Part shown: positions 7,511-15,796 of the stretch, piece by piece
Position numbering within the stretch: position 1 is the stretch's first letter
Layout: every line of letters begins with the position of its first letter
NCBI GenBank assembly: GCA_030064765.1
Contig: JASJEG010000006.1
Span: 1 to 35,115, forward strand
From: Acidimicrobiia bacterium
Lineage (GTDB): Bacteria > Actinomycetota > Acidimicrobiia > Spongiisociales > UBA5794
DNA: 35,115 nucleotides
Reading direction: 5' to 3'
Position numbers and translations under genes: made by a program
The notes under the pieces: model-generated
Told to the model about the DNA's origin: nothing
Seen by the model: only the letters and a program-made list of their open reading frames with translations
The model's database searches: none

Positions 7511-8203
7511 GTGAAGACGATCGGTCTGCTCGGCGGGATGAGCTGGGAGTCGTCGATCGAGTATGAGCGCCTCATCAACACAGAGGTGCGCCGCCGGCTC
7601 GGCGGCGTTCACTCCGCTGATCTGCTGATTCGCTCATACGACTTTGGCGAAATCGAGGCGCTGCAGGCAGCAGGCGACTGGGAGGCGGCCGGCGCCCGGC
7701 TTGCGGCAGATGCGCGCCGTCTCCAGGATGCCGGCGCCGACCTGATCCTGCTGTGCACCAATACGATGCATCTCGTGGCACCCGCAATCGAGGCGGCCAT
7801 CAGCGTGCCCTTTGTCCACCTTGCGGATACGACGGCAGCCGCGGTCACTGCGGCAGGGCTCGACACTGTCGGTCTGCTGGGTACCCGCTTCACCATGGAG
7901 AAGGACTTCTACCGAGGCCGGCTGGAAACGCACGGGCTAGGCGTGATCGTCCCTGAGGAACCGGACCTGACCACAGTGCATGACGTCATCTACGACGAGC
8001 TGGTGCAAGGTCGCATCCTCGACACATCGCGCAACCGTTACCTCGAAATCATCGACCGGCTGGTCGACCGCGGAGCTCAAGGCGTGATTGCAGGCTGTAC
8101 CGAGATCGAGCTGCTGGTGACCCCGGAGGACATCAACGTCCCCTACTTCCCGACTACCCGGCTGCACGCATTAGCGGCGGTCAGTGCGGCGCTTCGCGAC
8201 TGA
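7511..8203 (+). CDS. Aspartate/glutamate racemase family protein
   Basis: A 230-residue protein of the Asp/Glu racemase family. The entry motif is 'IGLLGGMSWESSIEYER' (4-20). The two catalytic cysteines are Cys82 in 'LLCTNTMH' and Cys196 in 'VIAGCTEIELL', the pair that abstracts and returns the alpha proton from opposite faces. I chose the GTG at 7511 because GGAGG sits five bases upstream; a longer open frame exists but the extension is not family-like. It stands alone between two minus-strand genes. An amino-acid racemase acting on aspartate is most likely; related members act on other acids. Confidence 0.85.
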   Translation: MKTIGLLGGMSWESSIEYERLINTEVRRRLGGVHSADLLIRSYDFGEIEALQAAGDWEAAGARLAADARRLQDAGADLILLCTNTMHLVAPAIEAAISVPFVHLADTTAAAVTAAGLDTVGLLGTRFTMEKDFYRGRLETHGLGVIVPEEPDLTTVHDVIYDELVQGRILDTSRNRYLEIIDRLVDRGAQGVIAGCTEIELLVTPEDINVPYFPTTRLHALAAVSAALRD

Positions 8204-8251
8204 CAGCGCGTTCCAGCGCGGCGCGCCGTCGAGCTAGCTCCCGAAGGGATC

Positions 8252-8671
8252 TCAACCAGTCGCCAGGATCACGATTGGGATCTCACGGTCGGTGCGGCCC
8301 TGGTAGGTGGAGAAACCGTCGTAGGCGGCGAGCACCTGCGGCCAGAGACGGGCTCGCTCCTCGGGGGATGCAGTGCGCGCAGTCATCTCCGACCGGTTCC
8401 CGCGGACCTGGACGCGAACCTTCGGTTCTGTAACGAGATTGAGGTACCACTCGGGATGGTTGTCGCGGCCACCCCATGAGGCGACAACGGCCAAGTTGTC
8501 TGCATCTCGTAGGTAGAGGAGTGGCACGGTATGCGGCTTGGCGGTCCGGCGACCCACCGTGGTCAGCAGGAGCATGTCGTTGTTCACCAGCCGTCTACCG
8601 ATCACACCGCGGGTGGCCCGGTAGAGCAAGGTATGCAGAGTCGACAGATTCTTGGCAGTGCGGTCACGCAT
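8252..8671 (-). CDS. DDN-like nitroreductase/F420H2-dependent oxidoreductase family protein
   Basis: A 139-residue split-barrel protein of the deazaflavin-dependent nitroreductase (DDN) family, widespread in actinobacteria. Landmarks are 'LLLTTVGRRTAKPHTVPLLYL' (start of the barrel), 'VVASWGGRDNHPEWYLNL', a hallmark of the family, 'VRVQVRGNR', and a C-terminal 'YQGRTDREIPIVIL'. Members use F420H2 to reduce quinones or other electrophiles at the membrane. The window also has two LLM proteins of the F420 type, so the cofactor is probably made by this organism. The physiological substrate is unknown. Confidence 0.83.
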   Translation of the reverse strand: MRDRTAKNLSTLHTLLYRATRGVIGRRLVNNDMLLLTTVGRRTAKPHTVPLLYLRDADNLAVVASWGGRDNHPEWYLNLVTEPKVRVQVRGNRSEMTARTASPEERARLWPQVLAAYDGFSTYQGRTDREIPIVILATG

Positions 8672-8770
8672 CGGCGGCAGCCTAGGCCCGGAGATCGTCT
8701 TGCGTAGATGAGACCTCTATGGGGGTCCTGGCACGCCAGAGCGTATGGGCGTGGCATCTTCTACCATCTG

Positions 8771-9184
8771 ATGATGGCGGTCGAAGATGTAGTGCGGGCA
8801 GTGGCCGAATCTGCGCTCAGCGTGGATGAGCGGCTCGGGTTTCTCGAACTGTGTGAGGCGCGGCCCGTCGAACAACTGCTTGCCGACCGGGAGCGGGTCG
8901 AAGCGCATCGCCGGGTCATTGCAACCGCCGTCGAAAGCGGTGCCGCTCTCGAGGGGGAGCTGGCCGATCGCCTTGCCGACGTGCTGATGACCCTCTTGGG
9001 CAACGCAGCCAGCTGGTCGTTCGTGCAACGTCGCATTCTCGCCGGCGCGGTCGAGTACTTCATCCGGACGGAGGACGACGACAGTGACTTCGCATCGGAC
9101 CACGGCCTCGAGGACGACGCCAGAGTTGTGGCCGCTGTTTGTGAGGCATTGGGCCGGCCCGACCTGGCCGATCTGGTCAGCTGA
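8771..9184 (+). CDS. Small protein with YkvA/DUF1232-like C-terminus
   Basis: A protein of about 137 residues. The N-terminal half is helical and charged. The C-terminal segment 'ILAGAVEYFIRTEDD' plus 'GLEDDARVVAAVCEAL' follows the DUF1232 pattern (helix-YF-x-D, then G-L-x-DDA), but the usual hydrophobic 'P-D-L-I-P-D' hairpin is replaced by acidic residues, so it looks soluble. I set the start at the ATG at 8771 because residues upstream of it look non-coding. No clear Shine-Dalgarno site is present. It is isolated between the DDN-like gene and trkH, and I cannot assign a function. Confidence 0.6.
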   Translation: MMAVEDVVRAVAESALSVDERLGFLELCEARPVEQLLADRERVEAHRRVIATAVESGAALEGELADRLADVLMTLLGNAASWSFVQRRILAGAVEYFIRTEDDDSDFASDHGLEDDARVVAAVCEALGRPDLADLVS

Positions 9185-9242
9185 CCTGTAGTCGGTCCCA
9201 GCTTCCGGGCGGAGGATCTCGCCGGTTGCGGCGTGGTGGTTA

Positions 9243-10694
9243 CTACCGCCGCCACAGTTCCCGGGTGAACAGCAGGACAACGGGGAAGATCTCGAGGCGG
9301 CCCACGATCATCAGGAACGACAGCAACCACTTGCCGGCGTCCGGGACGAGCGCATAGTTCGACGTGGGACCCACGTCCGCCAAGCCCGGGCCGACGTTGC
9401 CGACTGAAGACGCTACGGCCGATGCCGAGGTGACGAGATCGAAACCCGCTCCGGCAACGTCGTTGATGATTCCGAACGCCAGTGTCCCTGTCATGAAGAT
9501 GAACATGTAGAGCAGGAAGAATGACTGCACCGACTCGACAATCGAATCGGGCACGACATTCCGACCCAGCCGCACCGGAAAGACACCTTTGGGGTGGATG
9601 ACACGTCGCAGGTCGGCCTTGGACGCCTGATACAGCACACCGAGCCGGTACGGTTTCATCGAGCCGCCGGTCGAGCCGGCCATACCACCCACGAACATCA
9701 GTCCCAGCACCATTATCTGCAGCGCGGCCGGCCACACCCCGAAGTCTGCGGTGCCGTAGCCGGTCGTCGTCACCAGCGACGTGATCGTGAACAACCCGTC
9801 CCGGACTATGTCGAGGAAGGCCCCCGACCATGTCCCGATGATGGCGACGATGGTGGCCACGATGATGATTCCGCCGTAGAGGCGGAACTCCGCATTGCGT
9901 AGGTAGTCCCGCGGCCGTGCGATTGATCTGAAGTGGAGAGCAAACGAGGCGCCTGCGATGAACATGAACAGGATCACGACCCATTGCGAATAGGGGCTGA
10001 AGGCCGCCATCGAACCTGCGTCGGTGCTGAAGCCCCCCGTGGACATCGTCGTGAAGGCGTGGGCTACTGCTTCGTAGAGTGTCATGTCGCCGATCCACAG
10101 CAGCACGGCCTCGATGGCGGTAAACGCCGCATATACCAACCACAGGCGCTTGGCGGTCTCCCGGAACCGTGGGGTCAAGCGGTCCGGCGTCGGACCCGGT
10201 GACTCGGCCCGAGCCAGCTCCACGCCACCAACGCCGAGCAAGGGGAGGATCGCAATCGACAGCACGATGATCCCCATGCCGCCGATCCATTGGGTGAAGG
10301 CCCGCCACAGCAGGATCCCCTTTGCCAGCTCGCCGGGATCGGGGACGATCGAGGCACCGGTCGTGGAGAATCCGGCCGCCGTCTCGAAGAACGCATCACT
10401 GAAGTCGGTGATCGCCCCCGAGAACAAATATGGCAGGGTCCCGAAGAAGGTCATCGCAATCCACGACAGACCGACGATTGCAAAACCCTCCCGAGCCGTC
10501 AGTGCAGTGGTGTCGCCCTTGCCGAACTGCCAGGCCCAGCCGCCGCTGCCCATTGTGACCGCGGCCGCCAGTGCCATCTGCCATGCATCAGTGACCTCCC
10601 CGTAGATGAGAGCGACAAGGACGGGTAGGAGCATGGCCACACCGATTGCGCCTACAACCGCGCCGATGACCCGGAGGAGACGGCGAACCGACAT
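9243..10694 (-). CDS. trkH: Potassium uptake channel subunit TrkH/KtrB
   Basis: A 483-residue polytopic membrane protein, the length of E. coli TrkH. Repeated membrane-pore-membrane units are visible, with pore-loop glycines in 'AAGFSTTGASI', 'TMSTGGFSTDAGSMA', 'LVTTTGYGTADFG' and 'ASSVGNVGPGLADVGP', the four half-filters of the K+ pathway. 'QWIGGMGIIVLSIAILPLLG' and 'FVGGMAGSTGGSMKPYR' are family hallmarks. It is the second gene of a trkA-trkH operon: its ATG overlaps the trkA stop in TGATG, so expression is coupled. It should form the K+-conducting subunit gated by cytoplasmic TrkA. Confidence 0.93.
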   Translation of the reverse strand: MSVRRLLRVIGAVVGAIGVAMLLPVLVALIYGEVTDAWQMALAAAVTMGSGGWAWQFGKGDTTALTAREGFAIVGLSWIAMTFFGTLPYLFSGAITDFSDAFFETAAGFSTTGASIVPDPGELAKGILLWRAFTQWIGGMGIIVLSIAILPLLGVGGVELARAESPGPTPDRLTPRFRETAKRLWLVYAAFTAIEAVLLWIGDMTLYEAVAHAFTTMSTGGFSTDAGSMAAFSPYSQWVVILFMFIAGASFALHFRSIARPRDYLRNAEFRLYGGIIIVATIVAIIGTWSGAFLDIVRDGLFTITSLVTTTGYGTADFGVWPAALQIMVLGLMFVGGMAGSTGGSMKPYRLGVLYQASKADLRRVIHPKGVFPVRLGRNVVPDSIVESVQSFFLLYMFIFMTGTLAFGIINDVAGAGFDLVTSASAVASSVGNVGPGLADVGPTSNYALVPDAGKWLLSFLMIVGRLEIFPVVLLFTRELWRR

Positions 10695-12022
10695 CAGCCC
10701 GAGAGCTCGCCGACCAGCTGGATCGAATCGGGAAGCGAGATGACGATGAGCCTGTCGCCCTCCTCGACCTTGGTTTGCCCGCGTGGCACAAAGGCTTGGT
10801 CTCCGCGGATGATGCCGCCGACTATCACATCGTGCGGCAAATGGATCTCACGCAGTGTCTGCCCGATGATGTTGCTCGACTTCGCAACTTCGACCTCGAG
10901 AGCTTCGGCTTCGCTGTCCTGGAAGGTCACCACCGAGTGAATCCGGCCGCGGCGGACGAATCGGAGGATTTCGTTGGCCGCGGACAGGCGTGAGGAGACG
11001 GCACCGTCGATACCGACGCCTGCGAGCAGAGTCACCAGGTCGAGCCGGTGGAAACGGGACACAGCCGTCGGGATCCCAACCGCTTTGGCGACCAGCGAGC
11101 CGAGGATATTGATCTCGTCCCATCCGGTCAGCGCCAGCGCTGCATCGGCGCTGTTGAGACCTTCGCTATGGAACAGCTTGGGGTCGGTCGGGTCACCGCA
11201 GACTGCCACCACCCGGGGGTTCTCTGTGGCGACATGGCGAACCCGATCCGGATCGGGATCGACCAGTACTGTCTGGATGTTTTTCTGACACAGTCGCTTG
11301 GCTGTGAGCTCGGCTACGCGGGTCGTCCCGAAGATCACCACTTTGCGTGCCGGTTCCAGATGCAGGCCGAGCATGTCGAGCGCCGCATCGGCCTTGTCGG
11401 TTTCAACCATGATCAGAACGTGGTCACCCGGGAGGATGCGGGTGCCACCGCGGGCAATGATGGTCTCACCGTGCCGGATGATTGCAGCGACCAACCAGGA
11501 CCAGCCCTCGACCGTGCCGCGTAGTTCGGTCAAGGCCATGCCGGCGGCCGGTGCATCCGGGCCGATGTAGCCGCCGATCAACTCGAGCTTCCCGTCGGCG
11601 AACTCACGTACCTCAGACACACCGCGCTGCCGGACGAGCAGTTCCAGTTCGCGGGCGGTGGCATCACCTGGGTCAATGAGCAAGTCGACCCCGAGAGCCG
11701 CTGCCCCGGCACGGAGTTGCGGGTCTTCCACCCGGGCAATACGGCGCGGAGTCCCGATCTTGGCAGCTGCGTGGCACGCCAGGACGTTCACTGCATCCGA
11801 TGATGTAACCGCAATGAAGAGGTCGGCGCGGGCCGCGCCCGCCTCTTCGAGGACCTCCTGGCTCGAGCCGTTCCCGTTGATGACGAGGCAGTCGATCTGC
11901 TCCTGTACGTCTACCGCCGTTCCGGGGTCCGATTCGACCACTACGACGTCCTGGCCTTCGACCGAGAGGCGCTCCGCTAGGTGGGAGCCAACCGCCCCGG
12001 CACCGATCACAACAATTCGCAT
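10694..12022 (-). CDS. trkA: Trk potassium uptake regulatory subunit TrkA
   Basis: A 442-residue cytoplasmic protein with two tandem RCK (KTN) units. The first begins 'MRIVVIGAGAVGSHLAERL' with an intact GxGxxG nucleotide-binding loop (7-12) and an acidic ribose-binding end ('VVVESDPG'). The second starts near residue 228 ('KVVIFGTTRVAELTAKRL'), where the Gly loop is degenerate, so it probably binds ligand weakly or not at all. Each is followed by a TrkA-C domain (about 135-215 and 360-440). It gates TrkH in response to NAD(H) or ATP/ADP. It precedes trkH with a one-base overlap. Confidence 0.93.
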   Translation of the reverse strand: MRIVVIGAGAVGSHLAERLSVEGQDVVVVESDPGTAVDVQEQIDCLVINGNGSSQEVLEEAGAARADLFIAVTSSDAVNVLACHAAAKIGTPRRIARVEDPQLRAGAAALGVDLLIDPGDATARELELLVRQRGVSEVREFADGKLELIGGYIGPDAPAAGMALTELRGTVEGWSWLVAAIIRHGETIIARGGTRILPGDHVLIMVETDKADAALDMLGLHLEPARKVVIFGTTRVAELTAKRLCQKNIQTVLVDPDPDRVRHVATENPRVVAVCGDPTDPKLFHSEGLNSADAALALTGWDEINILGSLVAKAVGIPTAVSRFHRLDLVTLLAGVGIDGAVSSRLSAANEILRFVRRGRIHSVVTFQDSEAEALEVEVAKSSNIIGQTLREIHLPHDVIVGGIIRGDQAFVPRGQTKVEEGDRLIVISLPDSIQLVGELSG

Positions 12023-12088
12023 AGGAACCTGTCAATCAGAGAGAGCCCCCAGGGTAATCGGCAGCCCGACGCCACCAATCATCTCGGG

Positions 12089-13351
12089 CTAGCCAACAGC
12101 CTGGATGATGCCATGTATCAGCAACCCGACCAGGCCGCCGACGAGTGTCCCATTGATGCGGATGAACTGCAGATCCCTTCCCACCTGGAGCTCGAGCCTG
12201 CGACTGGTCTCATCGGCATCCCAGCGCTCCACCGTGGTAGCGATGATGGCCGCCACCTCAGGCCCGGTGCGGTCGGCGAGGTGTCCGGCGAGGTTGCCGA
12301 CCCAGGCATCCACCGTTCTGCGGAGTTCCGGATCAGTTCGGAGGCGATCTCCCGTGGTGCGAGCCACCTGCTCGAGCCGGCGGCGGAGATCGGAGTCGGG
12401 CCGCTCGGCGGCCGTGACCAACGTCTGCTTGAAGCCTTCCCAGATCCCATCGGTCCAGTCCCTGAACTCGGGATGTTGCAGGAGCTGCTGTTTGAGTTCC
12501 TCGCCCCGCTCGAGGAGTTCCGGCGATGTCTTCAGATCGGCTGCCAAGGCTTGCATTCTGGCGTTGAGGATCTTGCGAATCTCGTGGTCGGGATTGCCGG
12601 CGATCTCTCCAACGAAACTCTGCAGGCTCACATAGAGCTTCTCGAATACAACGTCGTCAAGCGGCTCCGGCACCCACCAGGGAGACTCCTCGCCGATGCG
12701 GCGGCGCAGCAGAGTTCGATTCTCGGCTATCGAGTTCCCCAAACCGCGCAACGCTGCAGTTACGACCACTTCATGCTGTCCCCCTTCGATGGCTCGATCG
12801 AGCATCGCGCCGACGACCGGTGCGGCATCGATGGCATCGATACGTCCTGCCATCAGCTCCTGGATGCTGTCCTGGACCTCCTCTTCCCGCACGGTCTCGG
12901 CAAGAGCGGCAATCACGCTTGCGGCTTGCCGGGCCGCGCTAGCGGCGTTCTCCGGCTCTGCCAGCCACTCGCCGATCCGTCCGGCCGGGTCTGCGGCGCG
13001 GATTCTTTCGACGAGGGCTCCCGGGTTCATGAAGTTGCGTTGCACGAACTCGCCGAGGCCGCGTCCAATCGCATCCTTGCTGCGAGGTATGAGTGCAGTG
13101 TGGGGTATCGGGATCCCTAGGGGATGACGGAACAACGCAGTGACCGCGAACCAGTCGGCGACCCCGCCGATCATTGCTGCTTCTGCGGCGGCTTGGACGT
13201 ATCCCCAAGCGCCGCTTCCGTCGGTGAACACATGGGTGGCAATGAACACGACGGCGGCGAGTATCAGCAGACCGACGGCGTTGCGCTTCATCGCCCGCAG
13301 CCGCTTGGCCCGTTTCTCGTCGAACGCCGCCATCAGGTCAGGGGTGCTCAT
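12089..13351 (-). CDS. DUF445 family membrane-associated protein
   Basis: About 420 residues of the DUF445 (YjiN-like) family. One N-terminal hydrophobic helix ('AVGLLILAAVVFIATHVF') is followed by the hallmark 'AEAAMIGGVADWFAVTALFRHPLGIPIPHTALIPRSKD', then a long helical, charged middle region and a C-terminal 'RINGTLVGGLVGLLIHGI' helix. The family has no established biochemical role. I chose ATG at 13351 with an AGAGAG-like site upstream; ATG at 13369 would add six residues. A much longer open frame extends upstream but is not family-like. It is divergent from azlC. Confidence 0.85.
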   Translation of the reverse strand: MSTPDLMAAFDEKRAKRLRAMKRNAVGLLILAAVVFIATHVFTDGSGAWGYVQAAAEAAMIGGVADWFAVTALFRHPLGIPIPHTALIPRSKDAIGRGLGEFVQRNFMNPGALVERIRAADPAGRIGEWLAEPENAASAARQAASVIAALAETVREEEVQDSIQELMAGRIDAIDAAPVVGAMLDRAIEGGQHEVVVTAALRGLGNSIAENRTLLRRRIGEESPWWVPEPLDDVVFEKLYVSLQSFVGEIAGNPDHEIRKILNARMQALAADLKTSPELLERGEELKQQLLQHPEFRDWTDGIWEGFKQTLVTAAERPDSDLRRRLEQVARTTGDRLRTDPELRRTVDAWVGNLAGHLADRTGPEVAAIIATTVERWDADETSRRLELQVGRDLQFIRINGTLVGGLVGLLIHGIIQAVG

Positions 13352-13553
13352 CAACTCTCTATTCGCCATTGATACGTACTGCAAGTTAGACCCGGCAGAT
13401 GGGAGCGAGTTGCAGCGAGCCCTTGCGCCCTTTGATCTGCCTTGACCGAATCCGCATGCCGCGTGTGGACTGCGATTGCGTCGAGCTCCGCGCGTGAAGC
13501 CACATGCTCGGTGGGCGCTCGGTAAGGTGGCCGCTTCTTCGAGGGAGCATCTA
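13352..13553. other. Intergenic region with divergent promoters
   Basis: About 200 bases between the DUF445 gene and azlC. Apart from GAGGGA at 13541-13546, which serves the GTG start of azlC, I see no strong hairpin, operator or RNA gene. The regulator-type open frame here is compositional. Confidence 0.4.
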
Positions 13554-14249
13554 GTGGCTGCATCGGCAATGCGTGAGGGTTTGGGCGACGGAGCCCGCGC
13601 CGTTTCGCCGCTGCTACTTGCGGTAGTTCCGTTCGGGCTGGTCCTCGGAGTGACGGCGGCAGCCACGGCGGTTGGGGGACTTCTCGGTATTGCCACCTCG
13701 TCGATCATCTTCGCCGGCGCGGCTCAGCTGGTGACGATCCAGCTGTTCGATGCCGGCACCAGCCTGTTCGTTGTGATCCTGACTGCGCTGGTCGTCAATG
13801 TCCGCCACCTGATGTACAGCGCTGCGCTGGCACCCCACTTCAGTGAGTTTCCGCGGCGGTCCCGCTGGCTACTGCCCTATCTGCTCACCGATCAAGCCTT
13901 TGCAGTTTCGATGACCCGCTACGAGACCGCGGATGACCCGCTCTACAAGAGGTGGTATTTCGCCGGCGCCGGTCTCACGCTGTGGGTGTCCTGGCAGATC
14001 GCGACGGTTGCCGGGGTGGTGCTGGGAGCACAGATTCCAGACTCACTCGGCCTGAGCTTTGCCATCCCCCTGGTCTTCCTGGCGTTGTTGATCCCCGTCG
14101 TGCAAACCCGTCCCGGCTTGCTCGCAGCCGTCGTCGGTGGCCTGGTGGCGGTGGCTGCATTTGATGCTCCTTACGGGTTGGGGCTCGTTATCGGGGCCCT
14201 AGCTGGAATCACCGCCGGTGTGGCGGCCGAACAAGCCGGCCGACGCTGA
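13554..14249 (+). CDS. azlC: AzlC family branched-chain amino acid exporter subunit
   Basis: A 231-residue membrane protein. 'SPLLLAVVPFGLVLGVTAAATAVG' and 'SIIFAGAAQLVTIQLFDAG' are AzlC hallmarks, followed by 'ALVVNVRHLMYSAALAPHF' and about six further hydrophobic segments. With AzlD it forms an efflux system for branched-chain amino acids or their analogues. I chose the GTG at 13554 because GAGGGA lies seven bases upstream; ATG at 13569 would shorten it by five residues. Its stop overlaps the azlD start in TGATG, so the two subunits are translated together. Confidence 0.88.
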   Translation: MAASAMREGLGDGARAVSPLLLAVVPFGLVLGVTAAATAVGGLLGIATSSIIFAGAAQLVTIQLFDAGTSLFVVILTALVVNVRHLMYSAALAPHFSEFPRRSRWLLPYLLTDQAFAVSMTRYETADDPLYKRWYFAGAGLTLWVSWQIATVAGVVLGAQIPDSLGLSFAIPLVFLALLIPVVQTRPGLLAAVVGGLVAVAAFDAPYGLGLVIGALAGITAGVAAEQAGRR

Positions 14250-14560
14250 TGTTGGGCGCCGTTATCGCCATCGGGATTGGGACCTACCTGACCCGGCTGT
14301 CCTTCATCGGGGCCTTTGGGGAGCGAGAGATGCCGGCGTGGTTGGAGCGCCCGCTGCGCTACGTCGCGCCTGCGGTGCTCGGAGCCATTGTGCTCCCAGC
14401 GGTGGTGATGCCGGACGGCGTCATCGACTTCGCCCCGGCATCCAACCCGCGCTTTTTGGCCGGGGTGATCGCGGCGGCCGTGGCGATTCGGTTCCGCAAC
14501 ATCACTGTGGTCATAACCGTCGGCATGGCCGCGTTGTGGATTCTCGATGGGCTGCTGTGA
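14249..14560 (+). CDS. azlD: AzlD family branched-chain amino acid exporter small subunit
   Basis: A 103-residue protein with four hydrophobic helices. It shows the AzlD pattern 'GIGTYLTRLSFI' (9-20), 'RYVAPAVLGAIVLPAVV' and a final 'VVITVGMAALWILDGLL'. It is the small partner of AzlC and starts one base inside the azlC stop. Length is normal for the family. Confidence 0.88.
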   Translation: MLGAVIAIGIGTYLTRLSFIGAFGEREMPAWLERPLRYVAPAVLGAIVLPAVVMPDGVIDFAPASNPRFLAGVIAAAVAIRFRNITVVITVGMAALWILDGLL

Positions 14561-14628
14561 CGGTTGGTGTTCGTTGCCTTTCGTGCCATGCTGACACCGG
14601 CAGCACCCACCCAGCGAAGGACGGTTGA

Positions 14629-15381
14629 ATGAGGCGGATTCTGGACTGGGTGTTCACCGTGCCCTTCTTGATCTCATTCGGCCTGACGCTTGCAGTGTTC
14701 GAGCCCATCGCCCGGATTGCCCGCCTCTTCGGGCTGCGGCCGATGGAGGTAACGATGGGGGTGATGCAGCGGATCCTGCTGGGAGTCTTCCGCATTGGCG
14801 GGACCCGGCTCGATGTGGAGCGGTCTCCGCTGGTGCAACCCCGCAGTGGCTACATCGTGGTTTCCAATCATCAGAGCATGTTCGACGTCCCGATCTTCGG
14901 CGGACTGCTCTTCAGCAACTATCCGAAGTACATCTCGAAGCGGGAACTGGGTCGCTGGCTGCCATCCGTATCGTTCAACCTGACACACGGCGGCAACGCT
15001 CTCATCGATCGCAACGATCCCCGGCAGGCCCGGGAGGCAATCCGGGAGCTGGGGGAGGCAGCCGAGCGGCGCAACGTGGCCGTGGTGATCTTCCCGGAGG
15101 GATCGCGCTCGCGGGACGGCCAGCTGCGGCCCTTCAAGTTGGGTGGTCTCAGTGAGCTGATCGCCGCGGCACCATCGCTACCGATTATTCCCACAACCAT
15201 CGACGGGTCCTGGGAACTGTTGCGCTACAAGCTGTTTCCCGTCCCCTTCGGTACCAGAGTCCGCGTGCGATTCTCGGAACCCGTGGAGCGGCGCCCCGGT
15301 GAGGAGCCATCGGAGCTCGTCGAACGCGTTCGCGAAGTCATCGAAGGAACGCTGCTGGAGTGGCGAACCGCCCATGCTTGA
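14629..15381 (+). CDS. 1-acyl-sn-glycerol-3-phosphate acyltransferase (PlsC-like)
   Basis: A 250-residue acyltransferase that should place the second acyl chain on lysophosphatidate in phospholipid synthesis. The HX4D catalytic motif is 'NHQSMFD' with His81 and Asp86; the glycerol-phosphate binding motif is 'FPEGSRSRDG' (155-164); 'PIIPTTIDGS' near residues 185-194 is the fourth block. An N-terminal hydrophobic segment (about 9-25) would anchor it to the membrane. The next gene starts inside its last codons (8-base overlap). Other acyl acceptors cannot be excluded, since actinobacteria carry many paralogues. Confidence 0.88.
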   Translation: MRRILDWVFTVPFLISFGLTLAVFEPIARIARLFGLRPMEVTMGVMQRILLGVFRIGGTRLDVERSPLVQPRSGYIVVSNHQSMFDVPIFGGLLFSNYPKYISKRELGRWLPSVSFNLTHGGNALIDRNDPRQAREAIRELGEAAERRNVAVVIFPEGSRSRDGQLRPFKLGGLSELIAAAPSLPIIPTTIDGSWELLRYKLFPVPFGTRVRVRFSEPVERRPGEEPSELVERVREVIEGTLLEWRTAHA

Positions 15382-15763
15382 GGATCGTGACTGCTTCGAC
15401 GAGGTGGCGCGTTTGCACCGTTTCTTCCAGGACTGGTTTCGGGGGGATCTCGACCGGGCCGACTTCGCCATCTGCGAAGAGGCCCTAGCTCCCGGCTTTG
15501 CCATGGTCACCCCGGGCGGGGACCACATCGACCGCGACGCGATCCTCGAAGCTATTCGGCGCCATCGCGCCCGCGAGGCGAAGAGCTTCACGATCGAAAC
15601 CGTCGGTCGCGGCTACCAGCACGTCAACGGTGTTCACCTGGTGACCTACGAGGAACGGCAAGCAGGGGCGCGTTCCTCCATCCGGTTGTCTACCGCGGCG
15701 CTGACCAGGAACGGGCCCAAGTATCTCTGGCATCTAGTCCACGAGACGTGGGTCACTGTGTGA
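15374..15763 (+). CDS. NTF2-like (SnoaL/DUF4440-type) small protein
   Basis: A 129-residue protein with the shape of an NTF2-like cone fold: an N-terminal helix ('RLHRFFQDWFRGD'), 'CEEALAPGFAMVTPGGDHIDRDAILEAIRRHR' (the strand-helix entry common to DUF4440 proteins), a middle strand 'VTYEER', and C-terminal strands 'STAALTR' and 'LWHLVHETWV'. It overlaps plsC by eight bases and so is translationally coupled. No catalytic residues can be assigned; it could be a small enzyme or a ligand-binding protein. Confidence 0.68.
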   Translation: MLEDRDCFDEVARLHRFFQDWFRGDLDRADFAICEEALAPGFAMVTPGGDHIDRDAILEAIRRHRAREAKSFTIETVGRGYQHVNGVHLVTYEERQAGARSSIRLSTAALTRNGPKYLWHLVHETWVTV

Positions 15764-15796
15764 CCTAGCCTCCGCGAGACCCTCGTTCTCTGGGGG

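Noticed and set aside
8761-10308. A 515-codon minus-strand open frame over the YkvA-like gene and trkH
   Set aside because: It is a GC-driven shadow in a different frame from trkH, Arg/His-rich and without family likeness. trkH and the small plus-strand gene explain the region.
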